64,000 nt of DNA, from NCBI RefSeq assembly GCF_000328475.2, contig NC_026485.1, positions 124,001-188,000 on the forward strand, written 5' to 3'. Below, in pieces: positions 23,500 to 36,532 of the stretch. The notes under the pieces are model-generated. The model ran no database searches. It saw only the letters and a list, made by a program, of their open reading frames with translations, and was not told the origin of the DNA. The position numbers and the translations under genes are program-made. Each line of letters begins with the position of its first letter. The first letter of the stretch is position 1. This DNA is from Mycosarcoma maydis. Lineage: Eukaryota > Basidiomycota > Ustilaginomycetes > Ustilaginales.

Positions 23500-24441
23500 T
23501 TACTTTTTCGTGGTGGATTTTGCGTGGTCTCGGAAGCGGTCGAGTAGGACGCCGGTGCACGCCTTGAGAGCGGTGCACTCGGCGTGTTCGGCGAATGCGC
23601 CTCCGGCCCACCTGATCCTACCAGATTCGTCGACAAGATAGGTGTAGCCGACGTGTTTGTTGTGGTAGCCAAGCGCATCTTTGATGAGTTCGATGTTGTC
23701 GCTACTGAGCAGGTAGGTTGAATGAAAGCGCGCGTCGATGTGGTTTCTGAGGCTTGAGATGAACAGGCTGACTAGGTAGCTCTTGAGCGGGTTTTGTTGG
23801 AGGTTGATTTGGACCAGTTGGAAGTTTGGATGCGTGGCAAAAGTATCTAGAGTGGGTTGGTAAAACGATTTCGTGTGTTCTTCCGAGATCTTGCTTCCAA
23901 GGAGCGCGATCACTGAGATTTTGTTGCGCAGGATATCGACAGTGTTGCACTTTGCTTTGTCGCTCAGACGCGAGCCGGTGAATTTGGGAAAGTAGAGCGA
24001 ACGCGAGGATTTGATGAGCGTGTTTGGTGCGCGCCATGTTTTGCCGCCGTGTGATTTGATGGCGTGGAAGTCGTGGAAGTAGCCGCGCGTAGCTTGCTGT
24101 ATGATCGCCTTGCGCGTTGCCATGCGATGTTCAGTAGACACCAGTCGATCGCGCGTCTCTGCCCACGTCGCCGAGCTCGATGATGGCGCAGTAGCCACGC
24201 CGAGCGCAAACGAAAGGTACGGCAACGGCCGCGTATTCATCTCCTCCGGCGACGATGACGACTCTCGAACCAGTGCCTTTCCCAACCTATCCTCCGAACC
24301 CGCGCCTTCCACCTCGCTCTTCAGCCCCGTCCCCTCCTTGTTCGCTTCCCCCCTCACCACCGCACTAACCCGCATCCCCCTCACCACCCCATAGTCACCC
24401 CCGAATCCCCTCCATACCGGCCGCGACAACCAGCGCAACAT
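23500..24441 (-). CDS. ATP10: Mitochondrial ATP synthase assembly factor Atp10
   Basis: A 313-residue protein. The first ATG at 24441 begins MLRWLSRPVWRGFGG, a basic, hydroxylated presequence that suits mitochondrial import; the frame upstream opens without ATG. The C-terminal half shows the Atp10 pattern: FPKFTGSRLSD, a strand ISVIALLGSKISEE, QLVQINLQQNPLKS, and the end YLVDESGRIRWAGGAFAE. In yeast Atp10 is an inner-membrane chaperone for subunit 6 during assembly of the F0 sector. The N-terminal 100 residues beyond the presequence are poorly conserved and acidic/Ser-rich. The gene is convergent with the Sel1 gene, their stops about 105 bp apart. Confidence 0.88.
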   Translation of the reverse strand: MLRWLSRPVWRGFGGDYGVVRGMRVSAVVRGEANKEGTGLKSEVEGAGSEDRLGKALVRESSSSPEEMNTRPLPYLSFALGVATAPSSSSATWAETRDRLVSTEHRMATRKAIIQQATRGYFHDFHAIKSHGGKTWRAPNTLIKSSRSLYFPKFTGSRLSDKAKCNTVDILRNKISVIALLGSKISEEHTKSFYQPTLDTFATHPNFQLVQINLQQNPLKSYLVSLFISSLRNHIDARFHSTYLLSSDNIELIKDALGYHNKHVGYTYLVDESGRIRWAGGAFAEHAECTALKACTGVLLDRFRDHAKSTTKK

Positions 24442-24857
24442 CGCCGTCCGCCCTATTCTATCTCTTCTTGTTCTCGAGAATCGCCAAGAAATTCCTCCCA
24501 CAGCGTCGCAAACAGCCGATTCGAAACCGTAGACTGTGATGATGGTGCACTTCAAACATCAACCCTCTCAAAATTCAATTCACAATTCGCTGTTTTCCAG
24601 ACTCACCGCTCCCTCGCTCCGATTTCCGATTTCCGATTTTTCCGCTTTCAACCATCACGCGCGTGGCGCGCACGGTGAACACACGCTCACGTCTAACTTA
24701 TTGTGCCTCTACACAAGCACTCACTGACTTGGGTGCTCCACGCTTGACCTTAAAAACATGTGGTAGCGTCACAGAGTGAAACAAGTAAAGTACAGCATCG
24801 TGCATGCACGATCGAGAATCAAGTTGCGCCTCACCGCACCCAGCACTTGGTGCCTTG
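24442..24857. other. Short intergenic region upstream of ATP10
   Basis: About 416 bp between the start of ATP10 and the stop of the next minus-strand gene. No repeat or coding sequence is evident. It must hold the ATP10 promoter. Confidence 0.5.
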
Positions 24858-27800
24858 CTACGTCGAAATAGCCGTCATACTAAACGGGTCCGTACGCCTC
24901 TCAGCTTCAGCGCCGGGAGTGGCTGGGTTGCTGCTCGTCATGCTCAGACCCAACAGACTTGCTGCGCCTCCGGCGTCCCTGAAGCTGTTGCGCCTGCTCG
25001 CCGTCCTACTGCTGTTGGCCGACGCCAGGCTAGAAGCGTTGCTGCTGATGCTTGCGCTGCGCGCCCTCTGCGCCATGCCTCGTGGTGCCGGTTCCGGCTG
25101 CATCTGCGGATCGGGCACGCCGCCACAGCTGTCTCTGCGCGAGCGCACGGGCGATGAACTATGACGCAGCGATCCAGTGCGCGATCCAGAACCGCCGCCA
25201 ACAATCGACGACGTGATCGAAGACGTATCCGACCCCAGAGAGCTACCCGGACGCAGTGAAGAGCGCCGTTTCGCGCTTCGGTTCAGATCGCTGCTCGCGC
25301 CTGATGCACTACGCATGATGCTCGACCGCGATCCGTTCCTCGCCCTCGACTTGACTGCCGGCGGAGTCGAAGTTGGGATGCCCGCAGCCAGCGCTGCGAT
25401 CCCATCCTTGCTAGCAGCAATGGCGCTGTTCCGCATCGCAATCAACGAGCCGCTGTCCAACGATGCAGACTCGGTCTGTGAGCGTGCACGCATCCTCCGC
25501 CTCAGCGAATCGGAATCGTTGGATTCGCGTGAAATCGAGCCTCGCTCCACATCCTGTCGTAGCTCCTGGTACAGGGATGCAGCAGGTGCCGAAGCTTGCC
25601 TTGCAAAGCACGATCCACCATGGAACAAGGGCGGATTCGAATTGCCAAGCGATGCTTCGTTCAGATCCCACTTTTCCACACGACGCAACTCGTTCTTGCG
25701 TGATGATCGGTGCATTGACGGTGGCACCGTTTCTTCGGAGGAAGCTGTGGCGTAGCTATACGCATCAGCACTGCTTCTGGGTCCTTCTGGCGATGGTGTG
25801 GCCTCCGAATAGCCAGTGCCATCCATCGTCTCTTGCGCGTCCAGGTCCGGCGAAGTTGGCACCAAGTCGATGCCACTTGCGTTTGGCATAAACCCATTAC
25901 CGCTTGCACTGGAAGCAGAGCCTGTTCGCAGGCCTACACGCAAATTTGTCAAGCCGACCTTCTTACCCACCGATCCGCTTAGGCTGCTGAGCCGGCCAGG
26001 AACGCTGTAACTCGACGACATGCCTGTAGATGGAAGTGTTTCAGTCTCGTACGGATCGTGCAGATCCATTTCGCTACTGCTACTGCTGCTGCTGCCGATG
26101 AAGCCGTGCATTTGGTTGAAAAGGGGAGATGCCGATGTTTCGCGAAGAGGCGAGGTAGCAAAGCCTTCGGCGTTGAACGAGGTGGATGGTCCATCACTTT
26201 GCGATGATGGACCCGGCGAGCTGGGGATGCTAGCCGCGGCCGACGCTGACACTCTTCGACGAGTGATTTTGTTCACGACACCCCTTCGCGATCGATCGGT
26301 GGCTGCAGAGCCGGCGTCTTCGCTAGCACGTCTGCGCTGTGCTACACGCGCGGCCTTGACCACGTCCACACTGTCTACACTGTCTTCGGAATAGCCGGCA
26401 GCTCCAAAGATCCCGCCCAATGGGGTGCCCATGCCGCTTGGCGTGGGGCTCATGGGCGTGCCATTACCTTGAGTCACTGTAGGGCTCAAAGATGCGGTGT
26501 CTACCTGTAAAACGGGTGTCGTCTTGAGCTCTTGCTCTGTGAATGTAATGAGCGGAGCAGCCCGCATCTGCTTGCGAGCGGACGATGCTGTCTGTGACGC
26601 CGGGATGGTTGCGCCTGCTTGCTGCGATCGCTGTTGGAGATGCACGTCTGTCATGCCCACATTTCCTGGCAGATTCGGGCTGGGTTGAGTAGCCAGACTG
26701 CTCTGGCCGAGGGCCATACCGAGAGCAGCGGCTCGCTGTAATCGAGCCCTCCTCTTTCTCCAGTCCCAATCCCTGCCTGCCGCCGCCGTGCTTTGGGTGA
26801 AGCGTTCGAACCAAAATTCGTCTGAATCCAGGTCGACCTGGTCAAATTTCGTGTCTGGGGCGGGTCGCATCGCGCTGGCTTTGAAAGCTGCGAAGCGTGA
26901 TGCTGTTTCGAGACGTTCGCGCGCACGGATGTGAGATTCGGTGTGAGGACGCCAATCTGGTTCGACGAGCTTGATGCTCCGAGCTTTGGCGTTTCGCGGC
27001 CAGAGTGTTTCGGTTTCCGATGGACCTGGGCCAATTTGGGCGATGCAAGACTGATAGGGCGGCGGGGGAGGAGAGCCAGGACCGAAAGGCTGGAGGATGC
27101 CGTTAGCGTGCCAAAGCTCTTGCTGCTGTTGTTGCGAAAAGGATGACTCGGCGCCCGGCGCTAAAGCGGCAAGTGTAGGCAAAGACTGTCTGCGTTGCAT
27201 CAGGCTATACGAGATGTCGATCTCTCGCAATGAGGCGGTGCGAAAGGATTGTGGCCGACGTTTGAGGATTGAAGGGGCTCTGGCGAGGGAAAAGGTGCTC
27301 GACGTGGGCGATGAGCATGCAGAAGCGTCGTAGTCATCGGCCAACGCCGAAGAGTGACCCAGAGCTGCCGAAAGGGAAGAGGCTTCAGAGGTGATGCTTG
27401 GAGTGCCTGGAAGCTGGTCCTGTTCAGCAGCGGCAAGTGCATCTTGAGTGACTGCTGGTCTGGGAGAGTCTGTGCTGCTGATGCTCGAGGTGCTGTTCCT
27501 CTTGCTTCTCGCAGCTGTTCGGGCCAAGGGCGATCGTGCATCTACCGATCGAAGGCGCGCCGGACGGCTGGCGAGAGCGGTGGCCGATGCTAGTGGGGAA
27601 CGACTCGGGCTAGCGGTGTGAAGCCTGCCGCTCTCTTTGCGTCGCCTTGTGGCGGCCGTACCAGACGAGCTGGATGTGGATCGCTGAAGCGTGGTAGAGA
27701 GAGCGGGAGAAGGTACAACAGGGCTGTTGGGGGCGCTCGAGTCGGAAGGCGGGCTGTGAGAGACAGGTGCTGCCCAAAAGGAGCGACGCGTGGGAGGTTC

Positions 27801-28340
27801 GAGATCGACGTGCATAGGACGTTCGCAAAGACTGCTGCTTGGATCAGAGGATACAATGCGCACAATGCTGGGACGTCTGGAAAGAGTGGGATCGCTTCTG
27901 CCGAGCATTTTACGAAGGACGAGTCTGTCCTTGGAATTGGCAAGGAAGCCGAAAGAGCGAGACGATTCTTCTTCGTCCTCGTCCTCGTACTCGTCGCTGT
28001 CTAGCTGGTTGTCGAGGCGATTGGTGGTATCATCCTCGACCAGCACGGTGGCATGTGGCCGGAAGGGCTTGGCTTGGTGGGAGGATAATCTGTGTAGGAG
28101 GCCATAGACAAGATAGCAAGCGGCTGCAACGACGAGAGCAGACACAAAGGCGGCCTTGTACGAGGTTGTGCCTCTGTTCCAGATTTCTCTGGTGCGAAAG
28201 ATGTTTTTGGAAAACAGACGGTTCCTCATACTAAGCTGCACCTTGACTGGCAGCCAGGTTTGTATATGTGAGGCAGAGAGCCCGGGTATGACTCGGGCCG
28301 TGTCGGTGGCAGTGGCCGTGGCGATGTGCACCGCCTCCAT
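24858..28340 (-). CDS. Large serine-rich protein with one N-terminal membrane segment, unknown function
   Basis: A 1160-residue protein, start taken at the first ATG (28340, MEAVHIATAT); the open frame begins with GTG four codons earlier. Residues ~62-82 (within YKAAFVSALVVAAACYLVYGLL) form a single probable transmembrane helix after a basic stretch, so the long C-terminal part is probably on the cytosolic or nuclear side. The rest is mostly disordered: Ser/Ala/Pro-rich, many SPxR and RRxS patterns that look like phosphosites, and one more ordered Trp/Arg-rich part near residue 540 with the phrase GRDWDWRKRRARLQ. I do not recognise a domain. It may be a lineage-specific membrane-tethered scaffold; that is a guess. 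Confidence 0.8.
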   Translation of the reverse strand: MEAVHIATATATDTARVIPGLSASHIQTWLPVKVQLSMRNRLFSKNIFRTREIWNRGTTSYKAAFVSALVVAAACYLVYGLLHRLSSHQAKPFRPHATVLVEDDTTNRLDNQLDSDEYEDEDEEESSRSFGFLANSKDRLVLRKMLGRSDPTLSRRPSIVRIVSSDPSSSLCERPMHVDLEPPTRRSFWAAPVSHSPPSDSSAPNSPVVPSPALSTTLQRSTSSSSGTAATRRRKESGRLHTASPSRSPLASATALASRPARLRSVDARSPLARTAARSKRNSTSSISSTDSPRPAVTQDALAAAEQDQLPGTPSITSEASSLSAALGHSSALADDYDASACSSPTSSTFSLARAPSILKRRPQSFRTASLREIDISYSLMQRRQSLPTLAALAPGAESSFSQQQQQELWHANGILQPFGPGSPPPPPYQSCIAQIGPGPSETETLWPRNAKARSIKLVEPDWRPHTESHIRARERLETASRFAAFKASAMRPAPDTKFDQVDLDSDEFWFERFTQSTAAAGRDWDWRKRRARLQRAAALGMALGQSSLATQPSPNLPGNVGMTDVHLQQRSQQAGATIPASQTASSARKQMRAAPLITFTEQELKTTPVLQVDTASLSPTVTQGNGTPMSPTPSGMGTPLGGIFGAAGYSEDSVDSVDVVKAARVAQRRRASEDAGSAATDRSRRGVVNKITRRRVSASAAASIPSSPGPSSQSDGPSTSFNAEGFATSPLRETSASPLFNQMHGFIGSSSSSSSEMDLHDPYETETLPSTGMSSSYSVPGRLSSLSGSVGKKVGLTNLRVGLRTGSASSASGNGFMPNASGIDLVPTSPDLDAQETMDGTGYSEATPSPEGPRSSADAYSYATASSEETVPPSMHRSSRKNELRRVEKWDLNEASLGNSNPPLFHGGSCFARQASAPAASLYQELRQDVERGSISRESNDSDSLRRRMRARSQTESASLDSGSLIAMRNSAIAASKDGIAALAAGIPTSTPPAVKSRARNGSRSSIMRSASGASSDLNRSAKRRSSLRPGSSLGSDTSSITSSIVGGGSGSRTGSLRHSSSPVRSRRDSCGGVPDPQMQPEPAPRGMAQRARSASISSNASSLASANSSRTASRRNSFRDAGGAASLLGLSMTSSNPATPGAEAERRTDPFSMTAIST

Positions 28341-29807
28341 GGTGAATGGCACCGTCGAAAAGAAAGCTCGACGATGGATGTAGGTACGTTTGGCGTGATT
28401 GATATAGAGCGCAGCGCCGAATCGAGGCTTGTGGCGCTCGGTGCGTGTCTACAAGAGCATGATGGATGTAGACAAGGTCGGCGAGAGACGTGCTCAGCGG
28501 GCTAGTTGGTGTGTAGTTTGAAACATGTGGCCTGGATGCAATGCTGCGAGCTCGTGTGTGGGAGATGCCAGGTGTGGATGGATGATGGACGATGGTAGCT
28601 GGACCCAAGCATCCATGCTACCTCGCTAGAGAGCAGAAGCTTTCCTAGGAGCGGGATGGCCAAAAGCGACAGCAGCTCTCTCACAGGGTTCATGGCACAC
28701 TTGATACAGGCACAGCTCGAGTGCTTGCGTTTGCGTTGCTTGCGGCATACGCCGAATCGTGAATCGAGAAGCGTGAAGCGAGAAGCGTGAATCGATGCCA
28801 AGCACGCGAAGCTTGTGGGGACAGAGCCGAGTTGAAACAGTCGCTGTCCCGTTTCGCGAATTCACGGTTCCCATTCACAGTTTCACCTTCGTCATTAACA
28901 ATTCACGATTCACACTCCCGACTCGTGGCTGAGCCTGTGCGGTTCTCGATTTGATTTTCGTGATTGGAATCTGAATATTGTGAATTGTGAATTGTGAATC
29001 GTGAATCGTGAATCGTGAATCGTGAATCTACACGAAAATCACTCACGGATCATGAATCAATCAAGTTATCGTGGATCTATCGTGCACATCTATCGTGGAT
29101 ACAGTATCTATCGTGAATCGTAAATCGTGAATCGTGAATCGCGAATCGCGTTGGTCAAGTGAGAAGAGAGCCTTTGGCAAGCCAAGTTAGCCTCCTCTAA
29201 ACTCACAACGCTTCAGTGATTGGGCTTGTTCGTCGCACTTGGTAACTCGTTTCACTGCCTCCGCCACCCTGATTTCGGCGCTTGAAAACGTGACTGTGGA
29301 GCAAACAGCAGGCAATTGATTCACGATTGTACATGTAGAGCCAGTCTAGCCTCTTCTCAAGCCTACTGAAACAGGATCACGCTTACGTTCAGATTCTCTG
29401 ATTCATTCACGATTTGATTGACAGAGAACAGCAATTGTAGGTAGGTAGAAGAACTCTTCGGCCAAGCGATCAAGTTGGTTGACCACCTTGGAAAACTCGA
29501 GCGTGAAATGCAGCGATGCGATGCACAAACAAGAACAATTCACGATTGTCAATGTAAGTTCGAACCATTCACGATTCACGATTTCGTTATTTTATAACTT
29601 TGGAATCGTGAATCTCCCCACCCCACACGCCCACTCACGCCTCGACACTCTGGTGTCTGGCTCTGGTCCGTCGGACGATACATGGGTAAGGTCAAGCCTG
29701 GTCAGCTCGCAGGCAACCAAACACCAAACGCACCGTTGCTCTCTTGCTCATACGCCGGCCATGTGTGGTAGCCGAGGGACAGTAGACCGTGATGTTGTGC
29801 GTGAAAT
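28341..29807. other. Intergenic region with a long heptamer-rich stretch
   Basis: Contains the upstream region of the large serine-rich gene and the 3' flank of the oxidoreductase gene. Clusters of TCGTGAA and variants lie at about 28755-28800, 28890-29155 (tandem TCGTGAA copies at 28990-29026) and 29540-29615. Variants such as TTGTGAA, TCGCGAA and TCGTAAA appear beside perfect copies. No coding sequence is supported. Confidence 0.6.
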
Positions 29808-30935
29808 CTAGGCTTCAAGATGGCTCATGATCATGTCGAAAATGTCAAGGTCCTCTATGGCGTCCTGCGGCGTTGTCTTGAGATCTTGGCCAGTACTCAG
29901 TGCCTGGTGCAGATCAAGAAATTCGGTGGTGTATGCATCCTGATAGGTGCTTCGAATGATGCGCTCCGAGTAGTGACCCTTGTCGTCGTTCTCCTTGACT
30001 GTCACATTGATGGGCAATCCTTTGACGTAAGGCGTGTCGATGTCGATCCGCAACACACGGTCGTCGGTAAAGACTTCCAAGAACGACTCGAACACGCCGA
30101 CATTGTGAAGACCTGTGGTGTAGAGCACGTTGTACTTGTCGGTGCCCTTGTGTGCGCCCTGGTTGGTATACTCGAACGAAGCCGAAATGAACATGCCATC
30201 CTGGCTAGCAAACGCAGAAAGACACCGGTCCGGCTTGCCTCCCAAAGCTTCACGCATGAAGCTGAGGTCGTGACTTCCCAACGATCCGAGCAAGCGATAG
30301 ACAGCTCCGAGTCGAGCATCGGTCGCCTTGCGTGAGCCAATCGCCTCTTGCAGCATCGCTTTGGCTCGTGCAGCCTTGTCCTCGCCATCCTTTTCCGGGA
30401 TGTCGGCGCTGAACTTTCTTGAATTGGTGCCGGATTGCGAGACGAAGAACGAGTTGGGACCTATGATGTCCTTGACAATTGCATGACGGATGGGGCCCGA
30501 CTCGGCAAGAAGCTCTTGGAAGAGCTGGAAAGCAGGTGCATAGCGCCGCATGTAGCCGACAAAGATCTTGCGTTGATTCTCGTGAGCTGCGCGTTGTATC
30601 GCTTGTGCATCGGAGCGTGTGAGTGCCATAGGCTTCTCGATAAAGACATGCTTGCCCGCCTTGGCCGCCTCGATAGCACACGACGCATGGTACTCGTCGC
30701 TGTTGGCAACCAGCACGAGATCGATATCTTCGCGTTGTACCATGTCCGAGCTCCGAGTGTAGACGTGAGCGACGTTCCATTTGGCGGCCACATGCTCTGC
30801 TGCCTGGCGCGAGACGTCGCAGATGGCCAATACTGTGTATTGATCCGATAGCAACTGGAGCGTTGGCAGATGCACCACCTGCGACACTTCGCCCGCTCCC
30901 ACCACGCCGACTCTGACTTGTTGCGGTACCGACAT
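29808..30935 (-). CDS. Gfo/Idh/MocA-family NAD(P)-dependent oxidoreductase
   Basis: A 375-residue protein. The N-terminus has the Rossmann signature VGVVGAGEVSQVVH (residues ~9-22), then DLVLVANSDEYH, and the EKPMALT motif at 100-106 with K101, the conserved lysine of the family. The C-terminal part follows the Gfo/Idh/MocA beta-sheet pattern (GSLGSHDLSFMREALGGKP). Members act on sugars, inositols or related polyols, or on dihydrodiols; the substrate cannot be read from the sequence. The neighbours give no pathway hint. The start ATG is clear, and the length is normal for the family. Confidence 0.88.
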   Translation of the reverse strand: MSVPQQVRVGVVGAGEVSQVVHLPTLQLLSDQYTVLAICDVSRQAAEHVAAKWNVAHVYTRSSDMVQREDIDLVLVANSDEYHASCAIEAAKAGKHVFIEKPMALTRSDAQAIQRAAHENQRKIFVGYMRRYAPAFQLFQELLAESGPIRHAIVKDIIGPNSFFVSQSGTNSRKFSADIPEKDGEDKAARAKAMLQEAIGSRKATDARLGAVYRLLGSLGSHDLSFMREALGGKPDRCLSAFASQDGMFISASFEYTNQGAHKGTDKYNVLYTTGLHNVGVFESFLEVFTDDRVLRIDIDTPYVKGLPINVTVKENDDKGHYSERIIRSTYQDAYTTEFLDLHQALSTGQDLKTTPQDAIEDLDIFDMIMSHLEA

Positions 30936-31947
30936 TCACGATTGGCGGTACTGATGGGATGGTGGTAGAATGGAGTCGCAATTCAGCTTTCAGAGTCAAA
31001 GTCGAAGAACCAAACTAAAACCGTGATCAAACACACCCAGGTGCAAGATTTCCGTCTCGCCCCCACACACGACCACGATGCGGCATGGCCCAAGCGTGGT
31101 GCTGACACGGCTCGTCGGAATCAAGAATCATGAATCGTGAATCAATCACGAATGAAATCACTTGACGCACACGCCTTCTGTGCTGTACTGTAAGGTCCGA
31201 ACATCACAGAGCTTCCACTGTCTACAAAATTCAGGGTGGGCTACAGTCACGAGTTGATTATGATCATCCCTCAGGGTGGACTATGATATTTGATCGAGTG
31301 ACTGTGTGCACAGTAGCAACGCTCCGTTGTCAGCTTGACCCATGTGACTGTATGTCATGCATGAGCAGTACGTGCGTGGAACACTCACGACTCGTGACTA
31401 GTTTGGCCGACGTGACGTGACGTTGGTGCTGCATCAAGGCCAACTCACGACATATTCGTGATTCATCGGCCTCCACTTTTGTTCTGGCGGTTCGCGGTAG
31501 TTCTCCCTCTCCCGCATCTTGGTTCGCCGTCAACCAAGAAAGAGCTCCCGCGGCAACGCGATTCGTGATTGATTCTCGATTGCAACTGCCCTTGCAAAGA
31601 ACGGCAAATGGCCCTACGGCGAACAAGCTCGAATGATGCCATCCTGCTCTTCCAAGTCGACACATTCTCGGCCCACTGTGTTGCGCGCCCATGTGCGTTT
31701 CGCGGCGGAAGCGGGTGGGAGTTCCATACAGCTTTGCTGCTGCCATCTGAAACTAACTGCGCCATGGAAATGATGCAAGACTGCGCCGCTTGGCCCGTTC
31801 GATGGCTGGCCTTGTTCTCTTCAGGCTGGCGACTCTTGTCTGCTCCGTGCACATACTAGCTCAAATACTCATATATACCTGAGCCTCTCACAGTCTCTCG
31901 GAATACGAAAAAAACGTCTTACCAACACAACCATCCTACCACGAAAA
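30936..31947. promoter_or_regulatory. Divergent spacer and probable promoter of the peroxiredoxin gene
   Basis: About 1 kb between the oxidoreductase and peroxiredoxin starts. Heptamer words occur near 31125-31160, 31385-31400 and 31558-31580. A TATATA box-like sequence at 31872-31877 lies about 70 bp before the peroxiredoxin ATG, followed by an AC-rich leader (ACCAACACAACC...ACGAAAA) of the kind seen in highly expressed fungal genes. Those assignments are inferred from position. Confidence 0.45.
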
Positions 31948-32466
31948 ATGTCCTTCACCGACAAGATCAAGGCTGCCATCAAGGGCGACGTCAAGGAGGG
32001 CGCCAAGCTCGAGACCGGCATCAAGCTCAAGGAGAACAACCCCGAAAATGCCGACGTCTCGCTTGACAACCTGGTCGGCAAGTCGATCATCGTTGGTGTT
32101 CCTGGTGCCTTTACTCCTCCCTGCTCGTCGCAGGTGCCTGGCTACATCCAGCACGCCTCGGAATTCCAGTCCAAAGGCGTCGAGGCTATCTACATTGTCG
32201 CTGTCAACGACCAGTTTACCGTGAAAGCCTGGAAGGAAAAGCTCGGCGCTGACACCGCTCCCACCGTCCACTTCTTGGCCGACGACACTGGCGCTTTCAC
32301 CCAGGCTGTTGGTCAGGACTTTGACGCCAGTGGTCTACTCGGCAATCACCGATCCAAGCGATACGCCTTTGTCGTCGAGGGTGGTGTCGTTCGCAAGGCT
32401 TTTGTCGAGGACAACGCTCCTGACGTCACTGTCACTTCGGCTGAGAACGTGCTCAAGGCTATCTAG
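31948..32466 (+). CDS. Peroxiredoxin, Prx5/Ahp1 (PMP20) type
   Basis: A 172-residue single-exon protein of the redoxin family. The motif PGAFTPPCSSQVPGY (residues 52-66) carries the peroxidatic cysteine C59 and T56, both typical of Prx5/Ahp1 enzymes that reduce alkyl hydroperoxides with thioredoxin or glutathione. Strands such as IYIVAVNDQF and the region FDASGLLGNHRSKRYAFVV fit the thioredoxin fold; an arginine there is the usual active-site partner. The C-terminus is LKAI, not SKL or a similar PTS1 signal, so a cytosolic location is more likely than peroxisomal. Codons are strongly biased (GTC, AAG, CTC, GAC), which suggests high expression. The start has an A-rich context (AAAAATG). Confidence 0.93.
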   Translation: MSFTDKIKAAIKGDVKEGAKLETGIKLKENNPENADVSLDNLVGKSIIVGVPGAFTPPCSSQVPGYIQHASEFQSKGVEAIYIVAVNDQFTVKAWKEKLGADTAPTVHFLADDTGAFTQAVGQDFDASGLLGNHRSKRYAFVVEGGVVRKAFVEDNAPDVTVTSAENVLKAI

Positions 32467-32792
32467 TCGACGTGCTAGCACCGCATCCTTTTGAGCCAAT
32501 GCAATGAATCAATGATACCATGCCATCCCAGGTTTGTGCTGTGATCGCCCGAAAGTGTTGTATGCGATTTTCGGTAGGCATACGAGGTTCATCTATCACG
32601 TAGCTTTTTCTGAGAAATCGTGAATCACATCACGAGTGACGTTCACGGTCGGCTGAGAAGCAAGGCAATTTCAACCAAGCTGCTGCTGCTGCTGCAGTCA
32701 CAAGTTGTCTTTTCCCTCGTCAACATCTCAACAGTGGCACACCACCTATCCACCTGGGGCGCTAAATCTAGCAAGCGCAACGACCAGTCGAA
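32467..32792. other. Short intergenic region
   Basis: About 326 bp between the peroxiredoxin stop and the RRM gene start. One heptamer word lies near 32618. No gene is visible. Confidence 0.5.
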
Positions 32793-33386
32793 ATGGATCG
32801 AACAGCTGATTCAACACGTCACGGCGAACCAGATGAGTCGGGCTTCGACGATCGATACCACAGACACTCGGCCTCTTCCGATGCCAGCTTGCGCCCACAA
32901 AACTCGGCTTCGCGTTTAGACCTACATTCTTCCTCTGCGCATGTGCGTGACTCGTCTCGCTCGCACTCGCCGTGCCAAGCTGTCGACGATCGCATGTCCT
33001 CGACCAAGCTTACCAACAAGACAGCACTGCGTATCGACCACCTAACTCACAACGTCTGCGAATCACATTTGCGCCACATCTTTGGCTGGTACGGCCGTGT
33101 GCAACGTGTTCATCTCATTCCCAGCACAGCGCAAGCCAAGGAACGCAACGGATCCGCTTATGTTATCATGTCCTCAGTTGAAGAGGCTGCAAAAGCGGCA
33201 CTTTACATGAGCGGTGGCCAGATCGATGGTGCCACTCTCACAATCAAGACGTGCCAAACGCCAACCGACCTTGCGCCACAACCCTCAGAGCGTCGGAGCA
33301 GAGAAAGCCCAGCTTATGCATCCTCGAGCAGAGATCGATACATTTACGATAAAGACCGTCGGCATGGCCGCCAACACACACGATGA
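32793..33386 (+). CDS. RNPS1/SR45-like RNA-recognition-motif protein
   Basis: A 197-residue protein with one RRM at about residues 77-155. RNP2-like ALRIDHLTHNV, a helix with HLRHIFGWYGRV, RNP1-like NGSAYVIMSS and the closing GGQIDGATLTIK agree with the RNPS1 family RRM, where GGQIDG is characteristic. The N-terminal 70 residues are Ser/His/Arg/Asp-rich and the C-terminus is Arg/Ser-rich (RRSRESPAYASSSRDR), similar to SR-type domains. RNPS1 is a peripheral exon-junction-complex and splicing factor; a role in splicing or mRNA surveillance is an inference. The upstream start is clear, and the gene appears to be intron-free, although a short 5' exon cannot be excluded. Confidence 0.82.
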   Translation: MDRTADSTRHGEPDESGFDDRYHRHSASSDASLRPQNSASRLDLHSSSAHVRDSSRSHSPCQAVDDRMSSTKLTNKTALRIDHLTHNVCESHLRHIFGWYGRVQRVHLIPSTAQAKERNGSAYVIMSSVEEAAKAALYMSGGQIDGATLTIKTCQTPTDLAPQPSERRSRESPAYASSSRDRYIYDKDRRHGRQHTR

Positions 33387-33949
33387 GTCGGAGCAAGCCG
33401 CGCTTAAGCGTGCAGCGCGTGGTGCAACAAATTACAGATGTACCATCAGGGCCTACGCCGAAGCTCTTTGACCACAGAAGGGACTGCCAAAGTGCAACCA
33501 AACCTTGTTGTCAAGGGAGGCATTCCACTTGCCAATACGAACTAGTCGCATCACACCAAGCTAGTAGGGTCTGTGTCGGCGGACAGCCGCTTCCATCGAG
33601 GATCTGCACCAAACGCCGATAGCCCCCAGCAGACGTAGCAGAACTCATCTGCTCCTTTGATTCTTGGCAAACTTAGCAGCTCAGCATAGACGCTCCTCAA
33701 GCAATCGACTGTGCTTGTTGCCCTCGAGCACGGTACCAGGCTCCTCACCAATGCAGTTGCACGGACAATCGTCGGACCTGCTTTTCATAGGTTCGTTGTC
33801 CCACTTCACGTTGTACTTGACTCTGACCACACTTGATCACGATCGTGGAAGCAAGCAATTTCTTACATCACAGCCAAAAGGAATGTGTGTCACTTTGAAC
33901 TGATTTTTTTTTGATACGAGTCGCTTCATGAGATGAGGTTGGTCACTCG
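33387..33949. other. Convergent intergenic region
   Basis: About 560 bp between the RRM gene and FIP1 stops. No repeats of note and no supported coding sequence. Confidence 0.5.
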
Positions 33950-36532
<2,583 letters not shown>

